The notes beneath the pieces are model-generated. The model saw only the letters and a list, made by a program, of their open reading frames with translations, was not told the DNA's origin and made no database searches. A stretch of DNA of 64,000 nucleotides from the NCBI GenBank assembly GCA_030063045.1, contig JAQSEB010000082.1, positions 186,001 through 250,000 on the forward strand. The letters run 5' to 3'. Below, piece by piece: positions 1 through 10,506 of this stretch. Both the position numbers and the translations under genes were made by a program. Source of the DNA: Pratylenchus scribneri (Eukaryota; Nematoda; Chromadorea; Rhabditida; Pratylenchidae). How positions within the stretch are numbered: position 1 is the stretch's first letter; every line of letters begins with the position of its first letter.

Positions 1-21
1 GGAATTGGATTGGCGAATGGA

Positions 22-213
22 TTAATCGATGGATGGGCGAGAAAGGGGATTGAGCAAGCCAGCAGGCTGGAAATTGTGCTGACGACGGTCAATGAAGATG
101 GGTGCGGGTGGTTGTTGACCGTTGCGCATTTTGAAGATGGGGGAATATGGAGGAGGGATTGACCAAAAATTAGGAACTCCGAAAAGGGAACTACCATCCG
201 TTCTTTTGGCCAT
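22..213 (-). other. Possible coding stretch at left edge, not assigned
   Basis: An open frame on the minus strand, Pro/Asn/Gln rich, ends at a TAA at 22. It lies between the window edge and a family A repeat. Its best acceptor does not match the phase of the neighbouring 200-aa gene, so it cannot be joined to it. It may be chance. Confidence 0.15.
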
Positions 214-508
214 AACTCAACAAGGAAGCAATCAATTTCGGAAGGCGATATACCATTCGAAAGACTTAGATCTCCTACAAAAAGTGGCTTGCTAATTTTA
301 TAATAATTTAAGATAAATTATCGAATAAGTGGCTTTTCCCTATTGTCATAGAAAATTAAGTTTTATCAGACTCAAAGGCATGAAACTTTTTGTAAAGGTA
401 TAATTTATAAAATATAAATTGGCCACTTTTTAGAGGGCATTTTAAGCTTTCAAAAGGTATATCGCCTTCCTGAATTGGTTATCGCCTCGTTGAGCCATGG
501 CCAAAAAC
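202..508. mobile_element. MITE family A, copy 1
   Basis: Left arm at 202-290 and right arm at 420-508 are inverted complements: both carry the CCTCTAAAAAGTGGC-type block next to the GGAAGGCGATATACCATT block. The AT-rich centre is about 130 bp. It lies 3' of the first gene. Confidence 0.75.
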
Positions 509-555
509 CAATGTAGGCACAAAATCTGGCCTCAATTAAGGTAACCCATACCCAC

Positions 556-3389
556 TCAGTCCTTCCCTGTAGGAACGCACCTTGTGGCGCCATTTCGACA
601 TTCCTGTTGTTGTTGTTGCTGTTGTTGGTCCAAACTGCCACCAAGTCCGGCTGCAGGTCCCCGCCGAAAAAGGGCACGTGCTGCCATTTGATGGGCGGCG
701 GATGGGTGAAGACCGAGTTGATTATTATTTGTGTCTTTTGTGTCCAATCGAAGTTGGTAGGGTTGTGGCATACGCAGGAAGGATTCTGAAGATCAGATTC
801 TTCAGTGTATAGTAGGATAATGATTTATGAAAAAATCTTTTTCAAGGGAGGAAGATTGCCCTTTAGAGACGATGGGATATGAGATATGCCTCAACTTTGT
901 TGGCCCAATTTGTCGCCGTCTATAATAACTATCCAAGGATTGAACCATTGATGATTTTTTAAACAAATTAAAGAGCAGACTTTTGGCTATTAAATGATAT
1001 TAATTTTATTTAAATTGGTTCAGAATTGATGGAATTATACCCATAAAATTATTTAAAATGACATATACTATGGATTAACAAAATTATAATGGTTTTTTGG
1101 TCATAATACCACTAATTCTGAACCAATTTAAACAAAAATTAATATAATTTGATAGCCAAAAGTTTTCTCTTTAATAACAACAATCATCCAAAATTAATTC
1201 GATCCTTGATGAGTTTAAAAGACAACAAATTGGGCTGATCCATGAACATTTTCCCTTTAAGCCAATTGTGGGAGAAATATGGAAGAAAACGAGGGGAAAT
1301 GAATGGACTATCTGGTGCGCAAACAAATCGCCATTGGACTTTAAGGGTTCACATTCCCTTCCACAAAATATATTCACACGCGCATTGGACACGCCGAATA
1401 GGCCGACGAGAATTGGGCAAACAACAAGCGGCTGACTGGGGGGGGGGGGGGGGGTGGGTGGATTGTCGGGGGAATTTACTCTCAATTAGCCGACCGGAAG
1501 AGGGGGCAAATGAGGGAAATGGACCCAAAGGGCACATAAACAAATTATTCAATTGGGAATATTATTTCATTAGAATTTGTTATGATTTAATTTCGTGTGG
1601 AAAAAAATGAAATTGTATTTGCAAATGGCTTAAAAGGCGACCTTTTAATGGCAAAACATTGGAACTAATTGGGGGTCAATTTTAAGGGAAGGGAAAGGAC
1701 CAATCATAATTTGCGGGCATAAATCTTCTAAAACATTCCAAAAAAGGGAGGCGAGGATAAATCATTCCAAAATGAGGGTCCCCTATGAGGGGATTCAGTA
1801 TCCGTCATTCTAGATTCAGTACCGTACATTCTTTTGTACATATCTCAATGAGGCAATAGACAATCAAGAAAGGCAATATATCATTTGAATCCACAAAGTA
1901 TACTCTAGAATTAATCATATTTTTATTTTATGAATTCCAACCTTAAAGAAATTTACATGTCTTTGAGTGTAATAAACTCGAATTTTCAGATTGATTGAAG
2001 AAAAACAATTTATTTTACTAATTATTTTAAATTTTCAAAAATTAGTTTAGCCACTTTTTAGAAGACATTTTGGGTTTTTAAATGATATATCGCCTTCTCA
2101 ATTGGTCTTAGCCTCGCTGAGTTATGGCCAAAGAATTGCCCAAATACTCATTATGTGGTATTTCAATCGCCCTGTTTCACCATAAATTTCTCCACTAACA
2201 AAAAGGAAGGAAAAGAGAAAGTAATAAATTTGGCCAACCAAATTGTCCTCCAATTGCGGCAATAATGTCGGCAGCAATGGCCAACTCCGTGGTGGTTGCC
2301 TCACCAATTGGTTGAGGCGTTGGAGAGCGCAAGAAAACGGCGGATGGCGCACTGTTTCGATGTTGCTGCTGGCGTTGAAGCTCACGTTGGGGCCGACGAC
2401 TGGATTCACATCTGTGTTTTGCGGGGGATTAAATCCCTTTTATTTGGGCAATAAAGGGGGAAATTTGGTCGAAGAAATGAATCCTCTAATTCATCAAATG
2501 TGGGAATTGGCATTGGCAACCAAAAAAGGGCTCAAAGATTAGCGGAAATATGGGGGTGGGTGATCAAATTGCAAAATTTAGGATTGTTTGCTTTTGGGTT
2601 GGAAAATTCTCTCATCGGTATATATTCCTGGATTTTATTTGGACAGGGGGAATTCAACAAATTATTCAAATTTCCTAGCTATATTAGAGGAGGACCTTTC
2701 TGTATTTCGAGTTTCGACCGTTCTTTCTTCTTTGTTCATAGCTCAACGAGGCAGTAACCAATCTAGAAGGTAGTATACCAATGGAAAGCCTTTAATTTAA
2801 AGTCATCTAAAAAGTGGCATATTTTAATTTTATGTATTAAATCATTACAAAATGTTACACGACTTTGAGTGTATTGAACCCGAATTTTCTATTTTCGTGG
2901 AAAAAGGCAGCTTTTTCTACAAAATATTTTAAATTTTAAAAAAATTTAAAAAGTCCACTTTTAAAAGACATTTAAGGTTTTCTAATGGCAGATTGCCTTT
3001 CAAAATTGGTTGCTTCCTTTTCGAGCTATGGCCAAAAGAATGGCCCAGATAATCCCATTTCAATTCCTCGCCTATGAGAGTTCCGAACTTCCATCCATTT
3101 TTCCATCAAATTATTTCCCAATTTTCATTTTGTTGACTACCTAGTCAATTTCGGCCGGTCCTCTTGTTGATGATGGTTTTGCCGAAGCATTCCGGCGGTT
3201 TGGGCCAATCCGCCCATCCTTTTGCGCGTTGTCCTCCGTCGATGCTGTGCCTTAAAAATGTTTTGGATTAAATCTCTCTTTTATTCATCATTTTCTCACC
3301 TGAACATCTCGCCGGAGGCGAACAATGAACAAAATTGCACGAATTAATGGGCGTCCTCGCTTGGCCATTAATTTTCGCTGATGGAACAT
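556..3389 (-). CDS. Unrecognised basic, Gln-rich protein (4 exons, about 200 aa)
   Basis: Exons (minus): 3389-3300, 3250-3141, 2411-2239, 785-556; they sum to 603 nt with matching phases at every junction. The start ATG lies 15 nt after an in-frame TAA and just downstream of a TATAG acceptor, as expected for a trans-spliced first exon. The N-terminal 65 residues are Arg/Lys/Gln/His rich. Exon 3 contains an Ala/Ile-rich stretch, and exon 4 has a run of eight Gln (CAA/CAG) before the stop. No signal peptide, membrane helix or known domain is recognised. Intron 3 (about 1.45 kb) carries one family C and one family A repeat; intron 2 carries a family A copy. A donor-like GTGCGT before the stop leaves open a further exon beyond the left edge. 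Function unknown. Confidence 0.5.
893..1238. mobile_element. MITE family C, copy 1
   Basis: This is a palindromic element. Its arms share AAAGAGCAGACTTTTGG (left) and its reverse complement (right), flanked by TCAAGGATTGAACC and GATCCTTGATGAG. It sits in intron 3 of the 200-aa gene. Confidence 0.75.
1439..1454 (+). repeat. Poly-G tract (about 16 G)
   Basis: An uninterrupted G run inside a G-rich stretch. It lies in an intron and no gene reads it. The length may be unreliable in assembly. Confidence 0.8.
1830..2133. mobile_element. MITE family A, copy 2
   Basis: The left arm starts with the CTCAATGAGGCAATAG block and the right arm ends with GAGTTATGGCCAAAG. It lies in intron 3 of the 200-aa gene, about 100 bp downstream (in gene sense) of exon 3. 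Confidence 0.75.
2729..3035. mobile_element. MITE family A, copy 3
   Basis: The arms at 2729-2815 and 2945-3035 are inverted complements. It lies in intron 2 of the 200-aa gene. Confidence 0.75.
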
Positions 3390-3919
3390 TTCTTCAACGC
3401 TTTACTATATTTTTTTGAAACAAATGTGGCCAAAAACACATATGGATGAAGGGTGGATTTTAGGGGATATGTGCCTCCTCGCTTTTACTGTCCCCTCTAA
3501 TTTGCATCCTCCCCTTCCCCTCTTCCCGGTGGCTTCCTTTTCCGCCCAATCCTTCTTCAATTCAATCCTCTACATTGCTATATTTCACGTCAAATGAACA
3601 TCAAAATAGGATGAGGGCAACATCATTGGCCTTATTGGCCAAAAGAGGATGGCACATAGCGGGGAACAATTGAATTTGTGCGCGGTAAAAACAGGGGAAT
3701 ATGGAAAAGGGGAGAGGGCAATAATGGATGGCCTGAGGCGGTTTTTTACATATTTGAAGAGAATATAGGATTGGATGGGAGCCATCCTCAACAAAAACAT
3801 CCCCTCCCTCCTCCCAATGTGTGTGCCTTCCGAATCCATGTTTTCGCCCTGCTGTAGTGAACATTTCCAATGGAAAAATTTGTGTGGGGAAGTTTTAAAC
3901 GAAAAGGGTTGATTCAAGC

Positions 3920-4966
3920 GTTCTTCTGGCCAAAGCTCGACAATTAACGGAAGTACCAATTTGGGAAGACGATATGCAATTCGAAAGAATTGAAAGAACT
4001 ATAAAAAGTGACCACTCTAATTTTTGAGATGTTAAATATTTTTTAAAATTAGTTACTTTTCCTTCAAAGTAAATCAGGAAAATTGGAATTTATTACATTC
4101 AAAGACATGTAACTTTTTGTAAAGTTGGATTTATTAGTTTAAAAAATGCTAAGTTGTAGAGGATATTTTAGGCTTTCCAATGGTATATCGCCTATCGCCT
4201 TCCTTAATTGGTTATTGCAAAACACAAAATGTTTATGGACAAAATAAAAAAAATTTAGGGCAAAAATACAAAATGTTTTGAGGGCGAAAACACAAATTAT
4301 TTTGGAGGCACAAACACAAATTGTTTTGGGGCAAGAACAACAAATTGTTTTGGGGCAAAAACACAAAATGTTTTGGGGCAAAAACACAATTGGGGCAATA
4401 CAAATTGTTTTGGGGCAAAAACACAAATTGTTTTGGGGCAAAAACACAAATTGTTTTGGGGCAAAAACAGAAATTGTTTTGGGGCAAAAACACAAATTGT
4501 TTTGGGGCAAAAACACAAATTGTTTTGGGGCAAAAACACAAATTGTTTTGGGGCAAAAACACAAATTATTTTGGAGCAAAAACACAAATTGTTTTGGGGC
4601 AAAAACACAAATTGTTTTGGGGAAAAAACACAAATTGTTTTGGGGCAAAAACACAAATTATTTTGGGGCAAAAACACAAATTGTTTTGGGGCAAAAACAC
4701 AAATTGTTTTGGGGCAAAAACACAAATTGTTTTGGGGCAAAAACACAAATTGTTTTGGGGCAAAAACAAAAATTGTTTTGGGGCAAAAACGCAAATTGTT
4801 TTGGGGCAATAACACAAATTGTTTTGGGGCAAAAACACAAATTGTTTTGGGGCAAAAACACAAATTGTTTTGGGGCAAAACCACAAATTGTTTTGGGGCA
4901 AAAACGCAAATTGTTTTGGGGCAAAAACACAAATTGTTTGGAGCCTCGTCGAATTATAGTCAAACA
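3920..4966. mobile_element. MITE family A, copy 4, split by a minisatellite
   Basis: Left arm and centre run 3920-4200. The right arm stops within its TTGGTTATTGC block near 4216, and its missing end (GCCTCGTCGAATTATAG) resumes at 4942. The 23-bp tandem array occupies the gap. Confidence 0.75.
4210..4940 (+). repeat. Minisatellite 1: 23-bp unit, about 29 copies
   Basis: The unit ACAAATTGTTTTGGGGCAAA plus AAC (23 bp) is repeated in tandem with scattered single-base changes, which are commoner toward the left end. Each unit has one GGGG run. Because 23 is not a multiple of 3 and the unit lacks stop codons, frames stay open for more than 200 codons on both strands; these are not genes. Confidence 0.95.
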
Positions 4967-4969
4967 AAC

Positions 4970-5629
4970 GAATGGCTAGAATAGTAAGTATTATTAATCG
5001 CACTTATCCCATTGAATTGATGCCTGAGTGAGCTGATGTGAGGGCACATCATCAACAGAGGCACACTGTAATGAATTCGCCTTTCCCACTTTCCCTTTGT
5101 ATTACGGTACTAGAAGATAAGAAGGTGATGGATGATTTTGCCCGAAGCATAATTCATTTTTTTCCGCTCAACATTCTGCTATCATTTAAATTTTTTCACC
5201 CAAGCAATAACCAAATTAAACTTTTGGCAATTTTTGGTTGAATTATTGGCCATGGGGATGGGGACATTGCAATTGGATGGATTGCATGAGAAGATCGAGG
5301 TTTAAAATAAGAAGGAAAATGGGGGGAAATGAATGATTTGGGAGGAGGTTAAAACAAATTTATTTATTCAAATTCAATTTTATCTATTCGCCGGATGAAG
5401 TGGCCAAAAAATAAAGCCAAAGGATAAGTAGAGAAAAGGAGGAAGAATAATTTGGGTGTGGGCACATCATTTGAAGCAAACCGAACTAAAAAACCGATTC
5501 AAATAATAAATTGTCTCCACAACCGATTAATTTAATTAAATATATAATTTGCCGATAATTTTAATAGAAAAGAAAGAATGCATCGAATTATTTGACAAAA
5601 ATAATTGGTAAAAATATTAATCATTTTAA
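4970..5629. other. Intergenic, no gene recognised
   Basis: This is AT-rich sequence between minisatellite 1 and the 3' end of the dioxygenase gene. It presumably includes that gene's 3' untranslated region near 5560-5629. I see no splice-supported coding exon here. Confidence 0.4.
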
Positions 5630-6753
5630 TCATGCTTTTTGTCCATATTTTGTCAAATATTCCCTATACACTTCCATGCCTTCTGATTTGGCATTTCGAT
5701 TGTATGGCGTCCAGACGGGTTCACCTTTGAAGAGACGAATAGCATGGATGAAATCCTGCGCAAAAAAATGTTAAAATATTTTTGCATTTCCCCATCATTA
5801 CATTCATTGTGACCGTAAATCGATGAAAAATGCCTGGAGGCAAAATTATCTGACAATTATGGGAAAATGAGGTAGAAAACAAAATAAATGCGGCGAATGA
5901 GTACCCATTGGTTTTTTACCCATAGCTCAAAGAGGCAATAACCAATTTTGGAAGGCAATATACCATTTGGAAGCCCAAAGTGTCCTCTACAAAATGGCCT
6001 ATTTTAATTTTATGAATTAAACCCTTACAAAATGTGTTACACTTCTTTGAGTGTATTGAACTCGAATTTTCTATTTAATTGAGGAAAAGCTGCTTATTTT
6101 ACAAAATGTTTTAAGTTTTCAGTAAATTAGTAGAGCCACTTTTTAGAGGACATTTTAGGCATTCCAAAGGTATATCGCCTACTGAAATTGGTTGGTTCCT
6201 TAGAGTTATATTCAAAAAACTGAGACTCAAACGGAGACATCGCACTGATGTTTAAGCATTTGACAATGGTTATTTTTTTTGATTGGAAATTTTAACAGTA
6301 ACTCAATTTGGCAAAGGCTCGAAGCTAACAAAAACAAACCAAATCGCCAGGCTCCGTCAGAATCCGAATCCATTGCTCATCGTCGGCGGTGCGCACATCA
6401 AAATAGCCAGCCCCCTCCAAAATGTAACGAACCTCCTCGTCCGTATGCAAATGTTCCTCAAAGAATTGTTTTATCCTTGAATCATAGTTGGGCAGCCGTT
6501 CTCGGTTGACCACAATTTCGTCACGGTAATTGTAACCTCGGGAATGGGAAATTTCGTCAAGACCTTTGGTCGATTGCTCCACTGGAATCTTGGAAGGAAG
6601 AGAAAATCCAACCCGGATATTTTTTGTCCCTACATGAAAATATTCAATGCCCAATTTTGTCAATTCTGACAATGAAATTTGGACGGGCGGTTCACGTTGG
6701 CATTCCTCCCTTTGGTCGTTGATTTGGTCGGACATTAGCCAACATTTTACCAT
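5630..6753 (-). CDS. adi1: Acireductone dioxygenase (ARD), 180 aa, 4 exons
   Basis: This cupin-fold metalloenzyme oxidises acireductone to the 2-keto acid precursor of methionine plus formate in the methionine salvage pathway. Exons (minus): 6753-6634, 6588-6340, 5849-5802, 5755-5630; the total is 180 codons, the usual family length. The metal ligands are visible: His86, His88 and Glu92 in EEHLHTDEE, and His132 in PPGIFHRF. Family landmarks YILEGAGYFDVR and LFKGEPVWTPYNR are present. Intron 1 is only 45 bp and in frame without a stop, so a naive ORF reads through it; removing it restores the family spacing. Intron 2 holds a family A MITE. No catalytic residue is missing. Confidence 0.93.
5913..6219. 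mobile_element. MITE family A, copy 5
   Basis: It has complete inverted arms and lies inside intron 2 of the acireductone dioxygenase gene, between the exon with the HxH ligands and the exon with the last His ligand. Confidence 0.75.
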
Positions 6754-7365
6754 TTTAGAAGGGAAAGATTTGCTGAAAAAATCCCATTTTTTGATGAAAA
6801 TTTATAAATTTTCAAGACTTATTAATCTTAGACCCTATAAACCATATATCCAATTGGATAGAGCTGGTCAAGAAGACGCATTGAATGGTATATAATTTGT
6901 TATGGTTTGGTCAGCAATTAAAGGGTATTAACGAATTTTTGGTTCAAAACTAGGTTAGAATTGGTTGAACTCAAGCTAAAATATGATCAAATGATGTATT
7001 TTGACGAAATCTATCCAATGGAAATTAGAATGGATATAAGACTAAGTATTAAAGTTTTAAGTTAAGGGCACAAAAAATCTCCGATCTTTCGGGAAAAAGA
7101 CAACTCTTTAGCCAAGAAAATTCACTCTTTTTATTTTTAATAAGATGGAAATTATTTAAGGGAATTGGAATATTTGGAGGAAAGAATGAGCACCTTTCTG
7201 CAATATTATCAAAAATTTATCGATGGAAATAATTGGGATGGATGATTGATTGATAATGATAAGGCAAAAACAAGTTGGTTGGAAGGTGGAATTGTGGATG
7301 AGCAAAAATAATCACAAAAATGAGCAGCGATATGAGAAAAAAAAAACATAAAACATTTTATAAAA
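6754..7365. other. Intergenic spacer with repeat B
   Basis: This is the spacer between two minus-strand genes (ATG13 upstream, dioxygenase downstream). It contains a family B repeat (6825-7035) and otherwise AT-rich sequence. The dioxygenase promoter must lie here. No operon-like short spacing is seen. Confidence 0.5.
6825..7035. mobile_element. Repeat family B, copy 1
   Basis: It shares the core ATTGGATAGAGCTGGTCAAG...GGTATATAATTTGTTATGG...CAATTAAAGGGTATTAA with five other copies in the window. Confidence 0.65.
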
Positions 7366-9911
7366 TCATTCCTCCTCCTCTTCTTCGGCTTCATTTCGAT
7401 CCTTCAATCTGCTGACAAATTGGCTGAATGATGTTTCCTTTTGGCGAAATTCATCCAACTGAAAATGTGGAAAAATTAAGAGAAATTCTTTAAAAGATTA
7501 ATAAAATTTCGAAAAAATTTGGTTTTTCAGTTGTTTATCAAATTTAATATCAAAAATTTACCTGTTTTCCAAGCTGTTCCGTCGTAGTTTCGTCGCCGCC
7601 AAATGATCGCAAATTGTCCGGGGCCAATCGAACTTCCTTGAAAAATTCGCCCAAATCTTTGCCCAAATCCTCGTCGCTGGCACTGGCAAATCCAATCACT
7701 TTCACGTAGGAATCGTCGCTGTCCACGTCGTCCTTTTCCCTTTGCTGTTGTTGTTGTTGCTGCGACTTTTCCTCTTCCCCTCGATTTTCGCTGCTGCATT
7801 GGAAAAGGACATTGCTTGACGAGGAGGGCCGACGACTGATTGGCTGTTCGCCTGAGGGGAATAATGTGCGAATTTTATTGGATTATAAATGATTTAATTT
7901 GGCAGAAAATTTTTTGATACTAGCAAATTTTTTTTGGTTCGAAATAATCCATTTTGTCTAGAAATGTGCTGAGAATGTAAAAAATGCATAAAAGTGCCGC
8001 AAAAAAAATTATTTACCTCTGAGTGGATTCGAACCCGAGACCTACATTTCTCAAAACAAAGAGTTAAAACCCTCTGATTCAAAAATTATCGTAATTTTTC
8101 TTTTGCTAATTTCGTCCAGAAATTAAAAGTGCTTATAGGAAAAAATATTTTTAAAAACAAATTTTTGGTAAAATTTTCCTATTAGAAATATTCCCCTACC
8201 GGAATTTTGTGTGGATGAAGATGGTCGATTTCCGGCCATTTCATCGGTGGAATATGCAACCATTTCAATTCCAAGCGATGAATTCCTCCTCAATTCCGGT
8301 GCTGGCGATTCCTTTTCCCTCGCCAATTGTTCAGCATTTTCATTCGGATTGCTTATTAGGGCCGCTGAAATTTTAAAAAAAAATTAATAAATTTTTAAAG
8401 AATTTTTGGATTTTTTTTAAATATTAAAATAAATTAATAATTTTAAGATAAATTAATAAATTTTGGAATTAATATTGAAAATTTCTTACCATCCTCCGGC
8501 ACATTTGGCAATGTTTTGACCAATTGATCCGATGAACTTTGGGAGTAGAGGAGAAGGGAGGCAAATGGGAATGAATTGTTGCGTATTCGAATCTTTGAAA
8601 TCATTTACTTATTTTTGTGTTAATATTCAATTTTTCTAACCTTTTGAAGGGAATTGCGTTGTGGGAAACTGCTCGACGTCGGTGGACTGGCCTGTTGGTC
8701 CGACTTTGAACTTGCCGAAAGTTGCGGCCTCTTTTGATCCATTGCATCCGCGGAGGAATATGAACGGCCAATTTGTGTGAAATTTGTGGTGGGTGACTTT
8801 GCACGAAATGGTAAATCCTAAAAATGTCAATATTTTTGAGTAATTTATTAAAAATGTAATAACCTGACTAATCGGACTGGTGCTGAACAAATTGATATTC
8901 TCAACGGAGGTTGGACTGACCGCAACACATTGACTGCGTTCGGCGGGCACAGAAATGCCAATTGGAATTTCTGCAATTAAAAATATTTCTTCGATGATTA
9001 AATTGGTGGTTTAAAATTATAATTATTACCTTGTGGTTTTGATGTCGCCGCCGTTCCTTCCTCCACAAATGGTTGGGGCTGAATTTCCATTTTGGTCCGA
9101 AAATGCAATTCCACGGAAATTGTGCCGAATGGGGATGGCAAATATCCAAGCCGTTTGTATTTGACTTCTTCTCCCAAAATGGATAAATCCGGTTCGCCTT
9201 CAAAAACCTAAAATTAATTTTTAAAAAAATATATTTAAAAAAAATACAAAACAAACCCTATAAATGATGACAAATGTTTCTGGGCCCTGATTTTTGACAT
9301 AATATCGATAAGTCGGCGTGAATCGGGATGCCAAAATCACAGATTTGAGGAGGGTGGACATTTGTTGGTAGAGTGTTGTGCGAATATTCACAAATCCATC
9401 CTGGCATTCTTTGTCAATTCGAACAATCCTTAAATATGTTTTTGGATGAGGAAAATGCGTGTGGATAATTGCAAACCATGTCTCCAATGGTAGTTGATCG
9501 CCATCTGCCGTGTATAAAATAAATTCAAGCGATAAAACGGGCGAATTTGGTGGATAACTAAAAATTATTTAAATTAATTTATTGTATTGATATTGATTTT
9601 ACTTTTAATTAATTTTTACATTTTAATTTTATTTATTTTGTCGAATCGAATTTATTTTTTACTTACTTCTTTCCGATGGTCGATTTCAAATAAGCAGCAA
9701 CTTCGCCAATTTCGTCGATCACAAGATTAAACCAATTTGATTGTTCCGGATTTGGTGAGCATGGAGTTGCCTGCATTTTTCCCATCCTCGCCTGAACAAC
9801 GGCCTGAACAATTCGGGTGCAGAAGAAACGCATGAAAGTTGAAAAATCCTTGAAATCGGCATCTTCATTCCTAAAAAAATTATTAAAATGATTTAATTAT
9901 TAATCTTACAT
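7366..9911 (-). CDS. atg-13 (epg-1): Autophagy-related protein 13 (ATG13), about 539 aa, 10 exons
   Basis: ATG13 is the HORMA-domain regulatory subunit of the ULK/Atg1 kinase complex that starts autophagosome formation. Exons (minus): 9911-9910, 9870-9667, 9557-9257, 9207-9030, 8970-8864, 8817-8641, 8592-8490, 8364-8200, 7851-7562, 7458-7366; they sum to 1620 nt in frame. Residues 1 to about 230 match the HORMA region (FFCTRIVQAVVQARMGK, LETWFA, STLLKSVILASRFTPTYRYY, FGTISVELHFRTK). A Ser/Pro/Gln-rich disordered middle follows, with poly-Gln. The acidic C-terminus has DDSYVKVIGFA, LGKDLGEFFKEVRLAP and a final helix, like the end of metazoan ATG13. The start codon appears split by intron 1 (AT/G). 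Intron 8 contains a tRNA-like element. Confidence 0.88.
7960..8088 (-). mobile_element. tRNA-like Pol III element T1 (SINE-like), in ATG13 intron
   Basis: On the minus strand a B-box-like GGTTCGAATCC at about 8023-8034 sits at the end of a tRNA-like head and is followed by AATAATTTTTTTT (Pol III stop-like). A tail follows with ATGCATTTTTTACATTCT, resembling element T2. No proper acceptor stem forms, so it is not a functional tRNA. Confidence 0.55.
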
Positions 9912-10492
9912 TTGTCAATTAATGCAATTGGAGGCCGTTGTTGCCAATAAAAAATGTAAAAAATTTATTAAAAAATAAGCTGAAAAATTTACATGAAAAT
10001 TTAATGAAAAGTAACATATAAAATAGCATTCTTTGTGGGCTCGATTCTTTATGTGCTCGCCTCGCATATAGCGGACTTAGTTATATAAAAAGTATGTTAT
10101 GAGATGAGAGAAAATATATGGAAAATGAGAGAAGTAATGAAGATAGAGGCTAATAAAAGGTTGCTGATGGCTATTCCCTATGGGAAAAGTGTCGTGTGTA
10201 TAAGGTTATTTTGGTTCTCCTCTACTATCGATTGCTACGGGCGCTGCTGGGGGGCTCATTCCATTCGCTCCCCGCCAGTTTCGACAAAAGTGGACGGAAT
10301 AGCATTTTTCGTTTTACGAGGGACTTTCTCAAATATTCCCCAGCTTTGTGCATTTTTATTCCATCCTTCGCCTAAATATTTCTTTTAAACAACTTAAGGA
10401 CGACCCTACTTAACATTAAAAATTTTTGAATTTTGCTATCTTTGAACCTGTTTTGATTTTGGATTTCACAATGATTGACTTTTTCTACAACA
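9912..10492. promoter_or_regulatory. Divergent intergenic region between ATG13 and the DUF4211-like gene
   Basis: About 580 bp separates two head-to-head genes and must carry both promoters. No TATA or operator motif is distinct enough to name. A short open frame here (10104-10388) has no homology that I recognise. Confidence 0.45.
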
Positions 10493-10506
10493 ATGGAGCC
10501 GAATAA
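10471..10506 (+). other. Upstream ORF overlapping the start of the next gene
   Basis: An 11-codon ORF begins at an ATG 22 nt before the main start and ends in TAA inside the main coding region, in another frame. It would be present only if transcription starts upstream and no trans-splicing trims the leader. Confidence 0.4.

Noticed and set aside
4300..4940. Telomere-like TTTTGGGG repeats
   Set aside because: The motif occurs once per 23-bp unit rather than in tandem, the array is interstitial, and genes lie on both sides.
4278..4984. Long ORFs (over 200 codons) on both strands with a 23-residue repeat
   Set aside because: They are a by-product of a stop-free 23-bp tandem unit; equally long frames exist in all frames and both strands, and there is no start or splice context.
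6279..6509. Plus-strand ORFs over the dioxygenase gene
   Set aside because: They are shadows of the minus-strand coding exon.
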